The position numbers were made by a program, and so were the translations under genes. 64,000 nucleotides of DNA from Camellia lanceoleosa. Lineage: Eukaryota > Streptophyta > Magnoliopsida > Ericales > Theaceae. This document shows positions 10,397 through 21,990 of the stretch, one piece after another. The DNA lies in the NCBI GenBank assembly GCA_025200525.1, contig CM045763.1, positions 91,095,015 to 91,159,014 of the forward strand, read 5' to 3'. Position 1 is the first letter of the stretch; every line of letters starts with the position of its first letter. The notes under the pieces were generated by a model. It was not told the origin of the DNA. It saw only the letters and a list, made by a program, of their open reading frames with translations, and made no database searches.

Positions 10397-13300
10397 ATGG
10401 AGGCTCAATACATACGAAAACACCACAAGCACGTACCCAAAGACAATCAGTGCACTTGCTCTCTCGTCAAACACATCAAAGCCCCCGTTGATCTCGTATG
10501 TCTCTCTCTCTCTCTATATATATATATTTATATTTATGTCTGTATGTTCTGTTTGGTTGATTGGGAAATGGAATGAAAGGGAGGAAACTTGGGGATTTTA
10601 AATAATTGTGATTTGATTGGTTTTTGCTTAATTTTGTCGGCAATTTGTCTGGTTGTGCTGGGTTTTGTGTTTTTTTTTTTTTTTTTTTTGGGGGGGGGGG
10701 GGGGGGGTGCAGATCTGAGAAATTAAGTTCGATTTTTGGATTCTTGTTGTTTCATTTGTGAGGGTGTTTGTTGAATTTGAGTTCTGAGTATTAAGTTTGT
10801 TGAATTTAAAGGCATGAGTTTCCTGAGTGTGAGTTTATTTTTCAAAGAATTTTATTTTTATTCTTTGTGAAATTTTGAGTTGGTGTATTTGTTTGTCTGT
10901 GTTTGGTTTCCGAGAGAAAATTCTAGTATTACTTTGGCTGGATTATTCATAATTAGCTTCATTTCTGATGCTGTTTGTTGAATTTGAGTTCTGATGAGAG
11001 TTGGGTTAGATGAATCTTAAAGGCATGTGTTTTGTGATTTTAAGTTCATTGTTGGAAGAGTTTTATTTTTTATGTTTTGTTGAAATTTTGAGTTGGTGTA
11101 TTTGTTTGTCTGCGTGTGTTTGGTTTCTGAGAAAATCGCTCGTAAAGTCACGAAGTTAGAACTGAAAACTACTGTTTTTTTTACCTCTTTCCCCAGCTAC
11201 TATATGGAGGTATAGTAACCGGAAAATGTCTCGTAGCTCAAATTTTGTGGCTCAAAAGTGGCTCAAATGGCCAAAACGACGTCGTTTTGGCAATTTTTAT
11301 GTTGTTCTGTACTCAAAACGACGTCGTTTTGGCCATTTGAGCCACTTTTGAGCCACAAAATTTGAGCTACGCAGCATTGTCGATAATAACCTCATAACCA
11401 TTTATGATTGTCAAACCGGTTAAAATTTGACTATTTGAGCTGTTTTCTTATCAATTATTGTTTTCAAGATTTAGCTGTACTTCTTTTGTCTGATGAATTA
11501 TGTTCTTCTGTTAGGTTTGGCATGTCTTTTGTGATTTGCAGTTTATATTTTGGAAGAATTTTATTTTCACTTTCTGTATTTTGTTGAAATTTTAACTTGG
11601 AGTGTTTGTTTGTCTGTCTGTGTGCATTTGGTTTCTGAGAAAATTGCTTGGAAAGTCACAAAGTTAGACATGAAAACTACCGTTATTTTCTTTTCTTGTT
11701 ACCTGATTTGGAACCACGCGATGGACTGACCCCATGTACTGCTCTTGCCTTCTTGCTTGCTTGGTTGCTAATCCCCTTCCTTCCTTTGCTCTTAGTTTTT
11801 CCTCCCCCCTTAGTTAGTAATCCAATTATTTCCCGAAGAAAGACTTTCCTTAACACATATTATACCTGAAAGTTTACAATGGCTCCATTCTCCATATTTT
11901 ACCTTAAATGACAAGCCAACTCCCTCAGTTAGCTTTCAGGAAGTTAAGGAGAGTTAAGATTGTCAAATGTTTAAAATTTGACTATTATGAACTGTTTTCT
12001 CACCTCATGACCATTTGTCACATGTCAAATGTTTAAAATTCGACTATTTTGAGCTGTTTTCTCATCAATTTTTGTTTTCAATGTTGAGCTGCACTTCTTT
12101 TGTCTGATGAATTATGTTTTTATTTTTATTTTTTAATTTTTTAATTAGGTTTGGCCATTGGTGAGGAGCTTCGATCAGCCACAGAGGTATAAGCCCTTTG
12201 TCAGCAGATGTATCGTGCAAGGTGACCTTAAGATTGGTAGTCTCAGAGAGGTGAATGTGAAGTCAGGGCTTCCCGCCACAATGAGCACCGAAAGGTTGGA
12301 ATTGCTTGATGATGAGGAGCACATCCTCGGCGTCAGGTTCGTTGGTGGTGATCACAGGCTGAAGGTATGGATTTTTGTATTATTTTCTTTTATCCTGTTC
12401 ACTTTATTGTCTAGCGTTAAGACAACCCATAATTTTGTTGTTGTTCATGGCAATAACTCATATTTCTGTTTGTATAAATGAGTTTTATGCCATTTTGCTT
12501 GCAAATGCATGTGTGGGTAGACGCCATGTTTGGATGATGTTATTTGTGAGGAGGATTTGGTCTTTTCTCTTCGTAGCCTTTGAATACTGAGGGTGGAAGA
12601 TGATGAGGAGTTGTTCGATCATATCATTCATGTGACAACTTATTGCTTATCCCTTCTACTTGGGATATCTTTTCACTGGATCCTTGCCATTTAATGATTT
12701 GTACAACAATTCTAGCATATTTGGTTTAAGAAATAAGGATAGACTTGAAAACATTCTCTTAATAATAGATGGTGTACCTTTGCATTTATGGGTAATTGTT
12801 CTGTTCTTGTGTTGCATGCCATGCATATAAGAGAAATAGTGAAAGGCAGCTACTTCTGCCAACTGGAGTTTATTGCTCTTCTGCTTTTTGTTTCGAGGAC
12901 TATTTCGATAGAAATCTCCAACTTTACTGTTTTGAGCAAGCAGCGACGAACCAAAATTCTATCTTTGGAAGGGCCAAAAGCATGACTAAAATTTTCACCA
13001 GCCAATTGATATAAACTATTATATTTTTCTTAGCTTAAAAATGATAAATATACTAAGAAACCAATATCTATTCAACATTACCAAAATATGAACAAAAAGA
13101 TCCCAAAATATTTTATGTTTCATCTCAACTTGTTACAAAAACATTGAATAATTTTTTGATAATTTCAGATTTAGTCCATTATAATTAGTTGGGCTTCCTG
13201 GATATATAAGAAAGCCATTAGTTAGGTACTATATATACTGTATAGTTATGAAATTTTAGTAAGGACATTCAAACCGTGATTTCTTTAATTTGTTACTTAA

Positions 13301-13539
13301 TCGTGCAGAACTACTGTTCAATCATTACCGTCCATCCAGAGATGACTGATGGTAGACCGGGGACGCTAGTGATCGAGTCATTTGTGGTGGATGTGCCTGA
13401 TGGAAACACTAAAGATGAGACCTGCTATTTTGTTAAGGCCCTAATCAACTGCAACCTCAAATCTTTGGCCGACGCAGAGAGAGAAGGGCAATGCAGGATC
13501 GGGCTGGACCTGTCAGTCGGGTCTGAGTTGGTCGGTTAG
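10397..13539 (+). CDS. PYL8: ABA receptor PYL8/PYL9-like, left copy, altered C-terminus
   Basis: A PYR/PYL/RCAR receptor binds abscisic acid in nucleus and cytosol and inhibits clade A PP2C phosphatases. Three exons: 10397-10495, 12149-12364 and 13309-13539, all phase 0 with GT/AG borders, giving 181 residues. Visible hallmarks are the lysine of RYKPF (48), the gate loop SGLPA (72-76), the latch HRL (102-104), ABA-pocket residues in NYCSI (106-110), and IESF with E128. The charged N-terminus and the sequence place it in the PYL7-10 monomeric subfamily. Two oddities set it apart from the right copy: residue 32 is Asp (His in the right copy and in the family), and a net one-base loss after codon 160 replaces the last 17 residues by 21 unrelated ones. 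The pocket is intact, so activity is possible, but the C-terminal helix end is lost. Intron 1 carries a MITE. Confidence 0.92.
10498..10532. repeat. (CT)n(TA)n microsatellite at start of intron 1
   Basis: A short TC run followed by a TA run directly after the splice donor. It is longer in the right copy (39459-39510), so the locus is length-variable between duplicates. Confidence 0.9.
10670..10708. repeat. Poly-T followed by poly-G run in intron 1
   Basis: About 20 T bases are followed by about 18 G bases. The right copy has a shorter T run and only five G bases at the same place. Such a G tract is unusual here and could be real slippage or a sequencing error. Confidence 0.9.
11221..11382. 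mobile_element. MULE-like palindromic MITE, left copy only
   Basis: About 163 bp, almost entirely long terminal inverted repeat. The arms carry CGTAGCTCAAATTTTGTGG, GGCTCAAATGGCCAAAACG and ACGACGTCGTTTT. It is absent from the right copy, whose empty site reads ATAATAACC. Here ATAGTAACC (11212-11220) and ATAATAACC (11383-11391) flank it, an 8-9 bp target duplication with one change, as expected for a MULE or hAT element. Confidence 0.85.
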
Positions 13540-13990
13540 CACTATTTGAAAGAATTCTAATGGCTCTCATGCAAGACTTTCATTTACCCACAAGCTTTGT
13601 AGGCACCGGTCGGAACTTGGAGCTTATTTTTGACTTCCTCAGAAGTTTTTGTACAGAGTCCTCTGCTCGTAGCTTTGTCATTTATCATTCTCTCTCTGAT
13701 TTACTCATCCTCGTTTGTTTCTCTAAACTGATGCTAGGCTTTACCTTATATGTATCTTACTGTCCCGACAATTCTATGTATGAAAGAACTCGGTTCTCTT
13801 CCACTGTTACGTTCCTGGGTTTTGAGCATGGTGGGTATGTAAGTTATGGTGGTGTTAAATTTGTAAGTTTCTATAAAAAGTGTGGTCTCTATAGACTGCG
13901 TTTTCTAGTTGTTGGTGGAGTGAATTTGTGGGTATGTGTTTCGTAGTTTTGTATATATTGTGGGTATGTGTTCCAAGCTTTCTTTGTGCA
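13540..13990 (+). other. 3' UTR region of the left ABA receptor gene
   Basis: Sequence after the stop codon stays near-identical to the right copy, and no other gene is seen. The longest open frame here is not supported as coding. Confidence 0.5.
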
Positions 13991-16900
13991 GCATTAGGAG
14001 TCAATTCTGAAACTCTAGTCTGAGATATCATGGATAGGGATTATGATGGTAAACGAGATGAGTCGGGTTGTTCAAGTTTAGTTTAAAAATGTAAGAAGTT
14101 TCAAAATGTGTTCGTTTACCTTTCTAGTTGATCTCAAATAAGTTTTAATTCAAACCTAGTATGAGTAGTATAATTTTAACTGAGTTGAGTTGAGTAGTAA
14201 TTTGTTAACGAGTTTAAAATGTATTAAGGCAGTGAAGGTGCAGCACAAGGACGGAGAACTCTGTAATTAATAATTTTGTTTATTATTATTATAATTATTT
14301 TACAAATAACAAAAGAAATTTCATTAATAAGAAAAAAAAAAAAAAAAAAAGAGGAAAGAGCACGACAAACTAGTAGACAATTTTGGGAAGGAAGTTTTTT
14401 GATTTTTTTTTTTTTTGTGGCTAAAATAGCACTAAAAGATAAAATAAGTTAAAATAGTCAATAAGATAAAATGTCATATCAAACTCATAATCATTTCACT
14501 TTTTCTCTCTTAACATCACATTCAACTATAAAAAAATCTAACTTTCTTTTCAAACACAAAATATTTAGCTTCCTAAAATAATCAAAAACTAAAATAACTT
14601 ATTAAAATAGCAACTTCCCGAACATTTACATAAGATGGAAAAAAAAACAAAACAAAACTCAAGATCAACGCAATGCTTTGGCAAGGAGATAAAAAGCCAG
14701 CTTTTGGCTTTTTATCTATTTTTGGATCACATCACCTTTTACATTTTTTACCCATTAAAAAATAAAATAAATTAAAAAATTAACTTTTTACCGACTTCTT
14801 AAAACACCACTTGTGTACTCTTGTTTGAGACATCCGGCTCAGATATTGGGAAGGAAGCCGGAGGAAGCCCTTGAGGAGACAGAGCAAAGGTTGCTCCGAA
14901 AAAACATGTTTGCTTTTATTTTCTAGAACACAATCTTGTTGGGTGAATTATTTACAAAAATAATTTTCTAGAAATAAACCTCTTTTTAGGAAACACACAA
15001 ACAAAATAAAATAAAAAATTCAAAACAGTTTACACACAATAATAAAAGCAATGTGAAAATGATGGGTGTTTTGAAAATTTTCAGTCTTTTATTTATGAAA
15101 ACACAAAACACGAAAATGAAATAAACAAAATAGAACCAAACAGTTGTTAGGACAATAAAAGGACGGTAAAAGGATTAATATATCCAAATTTGACTCACAT
15201 TTAACTCGTTAAAAATTTATTTAAGATTTGTTCATTAAGTAAATAAGTCAAGTATGAACATATTTTGAAACTTGTTCAGTTTTCAAAACAAATTTGAATA
15301 ATCTACTAGTTAACTCAATAATCAATAAGCTAGAAAAAAAGGAAAAAGAAAAAAAGCTAGGGTCCCAGAATTTGGGATCCCGAATTTTTCCAGAAATGGA
15401 TATATGTGGTGGAGATTGAATTGATGAAGTGTGGGATTTACATATGAAATAAATCTGAGCCATTAATGTAAAATTCTGGACAATTTCTAAGTTTTTATAT
15501 CTTGGTTTGTATCATTACTGAAAAAAAAAAATACTACTCTAAATTGGCTCAATTAAAATTCATTTTAAATCTGCTAAAAAGATAAACAAGTTAATCTTAA
15601 ACAATTTTATAGTTTGTTAAGTTTTAAAATTAACTTAATAATTTATTATTTGACTTAACTCAACTCATTAATAATACTATGCAAGGCAAAGCATGTACCA
15701 TCTCTTTCAATGCTCCTAGTCGTCCATCCATCCTTCATGTAGCGTGGACCTTACGTGTGAACCACATGATATAGCTGGTGTAGAAGCCCTGGAGGGAGTT
15801 TATCCATGAACTCCAAACATTTCTTTCGAGCTTCATCATTGAGGATCAACTAGGACCCCTTATTTATAGGTCACAAAAATGGCATGAGCAACATGAGTGA
15901 GAGAGAGAGAGAGAGAGATAAAAGTTTGGTGAGTGATGCACATGTGAGGAGAAATATTAAATATTCTCATAATATTATGTGACATGAAAAATTATATATA
16001 TTTCTTTTAAGCGTAATTATAAGTAGTGCTTTAACTTAAATTTTATTGACTAAAATAGTGAGACTCATCACTTTTGTATCTCTTTTTGGAGAAAATAAAA
16101 AATGTCTTTAACATAAGTTGCAGAGAGCAATGCTTCAAAACTATCAAATAACTTTTCTACTTGATATTATCTATATAATACTTTTGATAAATAAAAAACC
16201 GCAACACATTAAGTGAGTGACAACATATTCAATGAGTAAACTTTTTTACTAATCAATTGACTTGAAGCATTATGTTAATAATGCACAAGATATTTTGAAA
16301 CTACTCACATTTGAGGCGTATATGTTTGAAGAATAGCTCTTGAAATATTATGTAGTATTAATGTATTACTCTTAATTAATGATGTAATGACGAATTTTAC
16401 AAATAAAATAATAATGACTTACATTTGTTAAAGTAGATAAACTACGTAACCCTCATTTGGCAAGTGAGTTGATTGTTGTCAGGGTCGCCTTAATCTAATC
16501 TAAGCATACAAGAAAAGATGGGCAGACATTGCTATAGTCAACCACCATTGTGAACAAGGAATTAAGCAGCCTAGGCTTCTTAACCATAATCATTACCATA
16601 TGTAAACAAGGAACATAATTTCATTCCCTTTTCATCAAAATAGCCAAAAACATTTATATTATTTAGGATAAATTACAAACACATTTTCTGAGATTTATTT
16701 AAATGAAAAATTATTTCTGTAATTTTAAAAATTACATTATGTCCCTTAAGATTTTTAATTTTATAACAAATACATTTTATTAATAAATCATCAAGTTAAT
16801 TAATAGTTTTTAATAATGTTAAAACTTTATTTCAATTAATAATTCAAATAATTTTATTATTGTAGAAATTTCACATGTTCAATTAATTTTGTTAATAAAA

Positions 16901-17610
16901 AATTCTAATAGGGAGGTAATTGTAATTTTCAAAACTATAGAGAGTAATTCGTATTTTAAGCAAACCTTAGGAAATGTATTCGTAATTTACCCTATTATAA
17001 GAAATCAAACAAATGATTATTATTTCAAAATGGACTAATATTAGTAGCGTCGACAAAGGTCTTTACTATTGTTTTCTTAGCGATTGATTTGGTAAGACAT
17101 TTTAAATTCAGTGTGAACTTGAGCATAAATTCAAAAATTTAAATTAAATTCGGTCTAAGTTTGATTAAAGATAGGCAAATCAAAAATCAAATTATATATA
17201 CATAGATACAAGTAATACAATACAAAATCATATCTTTCTTTTCATACTTAAAAATGACTATACCACTACAGAGATGCATTGTTTCCTTGATCCTCATTTC
17301 TCTTATCTGTGTCTTTCCTTCATTGTGTACTTATTATTTTTTATTTTGATGTTATTAAAGATTAATAGGGTTTAATTTTTACAAATTAATCAGACTAGTT
17401 GCAAAAACAAACAACAAATAAATAATTAAGTGCTTGTTTGACATCTTCTATAAAAGACAAAAAATCAAAAAGTTATTAAAAAAATTTAAAAGTTGTCACT
17501 ATTCATAAAAAACATATAAAAAAAAAATTTACACAGGCCAAGTACAATCCAACGTGTATTGAAGTGATGGTACAAATTTACATAGGCGGGTGCAAAAAAA
17601 ATTTACACAG
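13991..17610. other. Gene-free AT-rich DNA with MITE-like pieces
   Basis: There is no convincing gene. Blocks at about 14390-14640 and 14670-14815 contain GCTAAAATAG / AAAGCCAGCTTTTGGC inverted motifs and look like old MITEs. A GA-run is at 15898-15918. A patch at 15700-15900 is less AT-rich and contains TATTTATAGG, which could be promoter-like, but no gene follows in either direction. Confidence 0.5.
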
Positions 17611-18202
17611 ATGGTGCTGTTCGGCCTGTGGGGGCCTATTACGGGTTCCGTTTTAATAATCTGAATCGTTAAATGTGTAGAACTTATCGAGTACTATATT
17701 CTTATAAAAAATCACATTGATCAAATATCGATAGCTATATGATCAAATCAGTTTTGTATAAAACAAATGGACGGTGAATAAATTAACGGTTGAAAAAAAC
17801 TGATATGATGAGATAGCTATCGATATCCGATCAACTTAATTTTTTGCAAGTATATAGTGCCTGTTTGGCAGAGCTTAATTACAGCTTATTTCAGTTTTCA
17901 GCTTAATTTAAGTTATTTTGATGTGTTTGGTTTAGTTTATAGCTTATAACGTATAGCTTTTTGGAAGTCAGAAATCAGCTTATTCTTTGAGTGGGGCAGG
18001 AGATGCTTTAAGAATAAGCTGGAAATCAGCTTAAGCTGAAAGTTATAAGCTATAAGCTGTTTAGGTATAAGTTGTAAGCACTTTCCCACAGCTCTACCAA
18101 ACAAGGCCATAGTACTCAAAGAGTTCTAGATATTGAACGGTTCAGATTATTAAAACGGGACCCGTGGTGGGCCCCTACGGGCCGAATAACACCGTTCAGT
18201 CC
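17611..18202. mobile_element. Foldback MITE, family member 1 (split by a nested MITE)
   Basis: Two arms of about 150 bp are inverted copies of each other and share TTTTAATAATCTGAATCGTT, GAGTACTATAT and GATATCGATAGCTAT. The termini resemble GGTGCTGTTCGGCC and GGCCGAATAACACC. A 250-bp MITE is nested at 17859-18108. The uninterrupted orthologous copy is at 47511-47835, and other family members are at 28693 and 33251. Confidence 0.8.
17859..18108. mobile_element. 250-bp MITE nested in the foldback element, left copy only
   Basis: Termini GCCTGTTTGGCAGAGCTTAA and ACAGCTCTACCAAACAAGGC form an imperfect inverted repeat. ATAGT flanks both sides (17854-17858 and 18109-18113), and the empty site in the right copy has one ATAGT. 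The inside is rich in AGCTTATAAGCT palindromes. Its class is uncertain, hAT- or Harbinger-like. Confidence 0.85.
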
Positions 18203-19346
18203 ACTACACAACTTCAAAGCAACGAGTATTATATGGCTTCCTAAACAATCACACATAGGGGACATTAAGGGTAATCCGGTAATTTTTCTATTTTATATAG
18301 TATTTTATTATACATTTTTTTCGAAAAAAGTTAAAAAATTATTCCAAATAATCATATTTTTTTCTTTTATCTTTTTATCTAAATAGTCAAAAAGTACACT
18401 TATATAATTTATTAGACAATTGAGACCTCGTGTTACAAGTTAAGCTTAGCACATGCTTAAACAACTGTACAATTTAAAATAAGTCACCTTTTTAAACTTC
18501 TTATCAAAAACACCTGAGTTACACCCACACCGCATCCACCACATAATCACCATCCGAGCCCTCCCCCCATAATTTGTCAAAATTGTAAGGCCCATGTAAG
18601 CATTACCAGACAACAAGGTGCAAACCATGTGTTTGAAGTACTGCAATAAAGTTCAAGTGTTAGTACCTTTTTTAACCAAAAAAAAAAAAAAAGGGGCAAA
18701 AAAACAAGTCTTTAGTACCTTAATTGAGCAGTCATACTCCTAGTAATAATAGCCATCGAATTTGATTATTATTATTCTTTTTAGGGTCATGAACTTGGCT
18801 TTTATTAATGTATGTGTGTTCTATACTATTTTAATGATTGGGAGGCCTTGATTGATTTGGAAGAAGTTGTTTTGAAGTTGTTCTATGGCCTTTGCATTCA
18901 TTTCTTTATTATGTGAATGATACAGTTTGTCTGTCCATTATGAAGTGAATGTTATATTATATTATATTATTTTGTTATTTAATTAGTTAATTGGAACTTA
19001 GGCCCATTCTTCTTTGGAAATAATTTTAAAATTATTTAGATGATAAAAATAAGTAGATGCTTGAGCAACGGACTTGATGGAGTGCATGTTAAATCTTTTA
19101 TATTTGATTTGTCGCATTGTTGATCATGTCGCTTGAGTTTAGACAACTCCTATCTCACTTTCTGTAGATAAATAGATAGAGACGCTATGCTTGTTATCTT
19201 CTCATCCTCTTTCTTCTTGTTGTTATTGTTTAATTAGTGAAACCTAACCCTGCACTCCGTTAGAAATAAGTTTAAAGCTGTTCAAATTTGAAAAATAAGG
19301 GGACTCCCATTTTGAAGGAGATTATGGCTCAATAAAATGTTTATGG
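18203..19346. other. Gene-free DNA
   Basis: An A-run near 18680 and a (TATAT)n run near 18953 are visible. Sequence is conserved with the right copy. No gene or RNA recognised. Confidence 0.5.
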
Positions 19347-19349
19347 TTG

Positions 19350-19475
19350 TTCGATGTTTGGTCTCCTGCGTTGTCAGCTCCTATTGTTGGACTCCCAATG
19401 AATAGGGAATTTCATGATCACATTCAGAGAAAGTTATTACGCATTGGTCGCCTACTTCTACCATTTTTACCTAAC
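19350..19475 (+). CDS. Unrecognised exon-like open frame, conserved in both copies
   Basis: The frame encodes a stretch that includes DVWSPALSAPIVGLPMNREF, then HDHIQRKLLRIGRLLLPFLPN. In the right copy (about 49985-50110) most differences are silent (for example TTA to TTG and CTT to CTG in leucine codons) with one Asp to His change. There is no ATG start in place, so this would be an internal exon or a gene fragment. I do not recognise the family. Few sites differ, so the silent bias is suggestive only. Confidence 0.3.
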
Positions 19476-19894
19476 AAAACAAAAGAAAAAAAAAAGGCAA
19501 GAGAAACCTGTATCCAAATTGAGATGCATATTCTAGCATAAGATTGGCAAGAATTTGGTTGGATACTTGATTGCACCATGTGAACAAGAAAAAAGGAAAG
19601 ATAAATAACTGAAGAAATATTTGCAAAAAATATAAAAAAAATTAACAGGTTCCCTCTTTCAACATGTGTTTTGTCCACTACAGTTAGATCCTGAATAGTT
19701 CAAGATGGATCATGTTTACTTTTGCAAATTTAGGAACTGTACCTTCTTTTCTTTTTTCTTTTTTTTTTGGGGTATGTTGATTAATCTATATGGCTCAAAC
19801 TATGTTATACCTAGTTTTTGAAAGAAAAATTCACATATATGAGAGTTGTTGTATATGGAAAGAATATTATGTTAAAATTCATCATTTCTTTTAT

Positions 19895-20053
19895 GCTGTG
19901 TTTGGTTGGAGAATTTGAGGAGGGATTTGGAAAGGGAAAATGGAAAAGATAGGTGAAATGTGAATAAAACATACCTATATTTCACCTAGTTTCACACACC
20001 TTTTCTCTTTCCTTTTCCAAATCCCTCACCAAATCTATCAACCAAACACAACG
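19895..20053. mobile_element. Hairpin MITE with TGTGTTTGGTTGGA ends
   Basis: The left arm TGTGTTTGGTTGGAGAATTT and the GGGATTTGGAAAGGGAAAA block are mirrored by CCTTTTCCAAATCCC and ATCAACCAAACACAACG on the right. The whole element is one imperfect hairpin. Confidence 0.75.
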
Positions 20054-20309
20054 TACGTTTCTTATGTGGCATGATAAATCATATCATTTTGTAGGGACAA
20101 TTATAAAAAAATATATATATGGAAAAAAACTCAAGGTTTGAGTTCTGTAAGAAAATAAACAATAAATTTTTAATTTTATCAATTTAAATTCTAAACTTGT
20201 GATTTGTTTTCAATCTATACCATTTGTCTATTTCTATTAAGTAAAATAGTTGAAAAAAATAAATATTTTAATCATTAAACTCAATGAAAATGGTGTTTTT
20301 AACATTTTA

Positions 20310-20532
20310 TGGGGCTGTTTGTTACAATTTTTGGGAGTTGATTATAACTTATTATAATTTGCGAGTTTGTACCAAACTGTTTGGTGTAACTTTTACTTAT
20401 AACTTATTATGAAAAAATTGTTTAAATAAGCCGGAAAAATTTGATTATTTGAAAGTTGGAGAAACAGTGTTTTTAACTTTTGATTTCTGATCATCAACTT
20501 TTAGCTTAAAAAAAACTCTACCAAACAGGGAG
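20310..20532. mobile_element. hAT-like MITE
   Basis: Ends GGGGCTGTTTG and CAAACAGGGAG are inverted, with GAGTTGATTATAACTT-type internal repeats. The ends are approximate. Confidence 0.5.
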
Positions 20533-20743
20533 TTAAATGATTAAAATATTTTTTTTCCCGTTAATTTATTTTACTTAACGAAAATAAGCAAACAATTTAG
20601 ATTGAAAATAAATAAAAAATTAGAATTTAAATTGATAAATTTAAAAACTCATGATTTATTTTTATTATAAGGCTAAAACCTTATAATATATACATATATA
20701 TATATTGTAACTATTCATATTTTTCAAATATATGTTGGCTTCT

Positions 20744-20873
20744 ACATAACTACACAACTACATAACTTTATTGTATAAGTAGAACGCAAAGAGTTTATGT
20801 GAAAAATTACATAACTACACAACTACATAATTTTATTGTATAAGTAGAACGCAAAAAGTTTATGTGAAAAATT
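20744..20873. repeat. Two tandem 65-bp units
   Basis: The unit starts ACATAACTACACAACTACAT and includes TTGTATAAGTAGAACGCAAA. The two copies differ at about two bases. Confidence 0.92.
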
Positions 20874-21040
20874 TCCAGCCATAAATACTATTTCTTCTAA
20901 TAAATTTATTTATTTTCTATATTTTTTGTTTTCCATGGGTCTTCCCAAGTTTTTCCATATTTTTTTTGGCTATTAAAAAAAAAAAAATTAGCATTTTGAT
21001 TTTGACTTATTTAGGTGACAATATATATGTTCTAGCAAAA

Positions 21041-21327
21041 CACTTGTTTGGTTTGTATTTGAGAAACATGTTTTGAGATAAAAAGTACGAAAATTTGTTT
21101 GGTTTGGTTTTTTTTCAAAAGATGTTTTGAAAAATTATTTTGAGAGAGAGTCTTGGAAAAAGTAATTGATTTGATGTGTATGAGAGAGAGATTTATTTGA
21201 AAAATTTGTAAACCAAACAAGTTTTGAAAAAATTTTTGGGAAAAATTTGTTTGGTTTGATTACTTTTGAAAACTTATTTGTAGAGAATTTTTCTCAAAAT
21301 TTTTGAGAAACACAAACCAAACAAGGC
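21041..21327. mobile_element. MITE with ACTTGTTTGGTTTGT ends
   Basis: The left end ACTTGTTTGGTTTGTATTT and the right end AAACACAAACCAAACAAGGC are inverted repeats. Internal TTTGTTTGGTTTG motifs occur in both orientations. No target duplication could be assigned. Confidence 0.65.
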
Positions 21328-21867
21328 TGTGTTTTGCAAATGTTTAAAAAAATCACTTTTTTTTTTTTTGTATTTATCAGTGAATTTTAAATTTTTTAAA
21401 TTTATTTATCAAGTACTTCTTATCTAGACAGATCAAAATTTTAAATTTTTAAATTTTTTTTATTAAAGCTAAAAAAAATTCATTTCAAATTTCTCAAAAA
21501 ACAAAAAGTAAATTTTATTTTGGTACTTGTCAAATGCATTAAGTATTTTAGATTCAACTGTATTTTTTAAAAAAAAAAAAATTGGCCAAACTGGTCCTAA
21601 TTTCCTAAATCATAGAACGGCGTCGCACCGAGAGTAGAACGCTGAATCGAGCGGGAAACTATTAATTGAATTCACTTTTTACTTATTTCTGAATTTTCAG
21701 ATTCACAGAAAATTCCGAGAAAAGAAAAGGAGAGAAAGAGAAAGAAAAATTTCTCAAATCTCCGAGTAGACCTTTGAATCTGAAAATCAATTTCAGAATC
21801 AGAAGAGAAAAAGACAAATTTTAATCAGTAGGCAATAGTTATATTGGCCTCCTCGGACCTCAAATCT

Positions 21868-21929
21868 ATGGCGAGGACCAAACATGCCGCCCAACGCAAA
21901 CTATTTCGTCGTCGAATCTCCGGTACACA

Positions 21930-21990
<61 letters not shown>

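Larger units (their letters stand above)
3058..19582 (+). repeat. Left copy of large direct segmental duplication
   Basis: The segment recurs in the same order and orientation at 31289-50221 and is near-identical by eye, including intergenic DNA, a LINE remnant, an RPA1-carrying element and an ABA receptor gene. Copy-specific content here is a 163-bp MITE in intron 1 of the receptor gene and a 250-bp MITE at 17859. It lacks four insertions found in the right copy. The left border is a CACTA terminus. The right border is only where the other copy is interrupted by an LTR, so true homology may extend further. Confidence 0.95.

Noticed and set aside
10211..10474. 87-codon minus-strand frame over receptor exon 1
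   Set aside because: Shadow of the plus-strand exon and its GA-rich 5' leader.
11648..11869. 73-codon open frame, present in both copies (also 40438-40659)
   Set aside because: It sits in intron 1 of the ABA receptor gene, has no homology I recognise, and conservation is that of the whole duplicated segment.
12375..13014. Open frames in intron 2 of the left receptor gene
   Set aside because: Bounded by a clear GT donor and AG acceptor that restore the PYL frame; they are intronic chance frames.
15700..15930. Possible promoter or non-coding RNA block with TATTTATAGG
   Set aside because: Slightly less AT-rich and conserved in the duplicate, but no hairpin typical of a microRNA and no adjacent gene could be seen.
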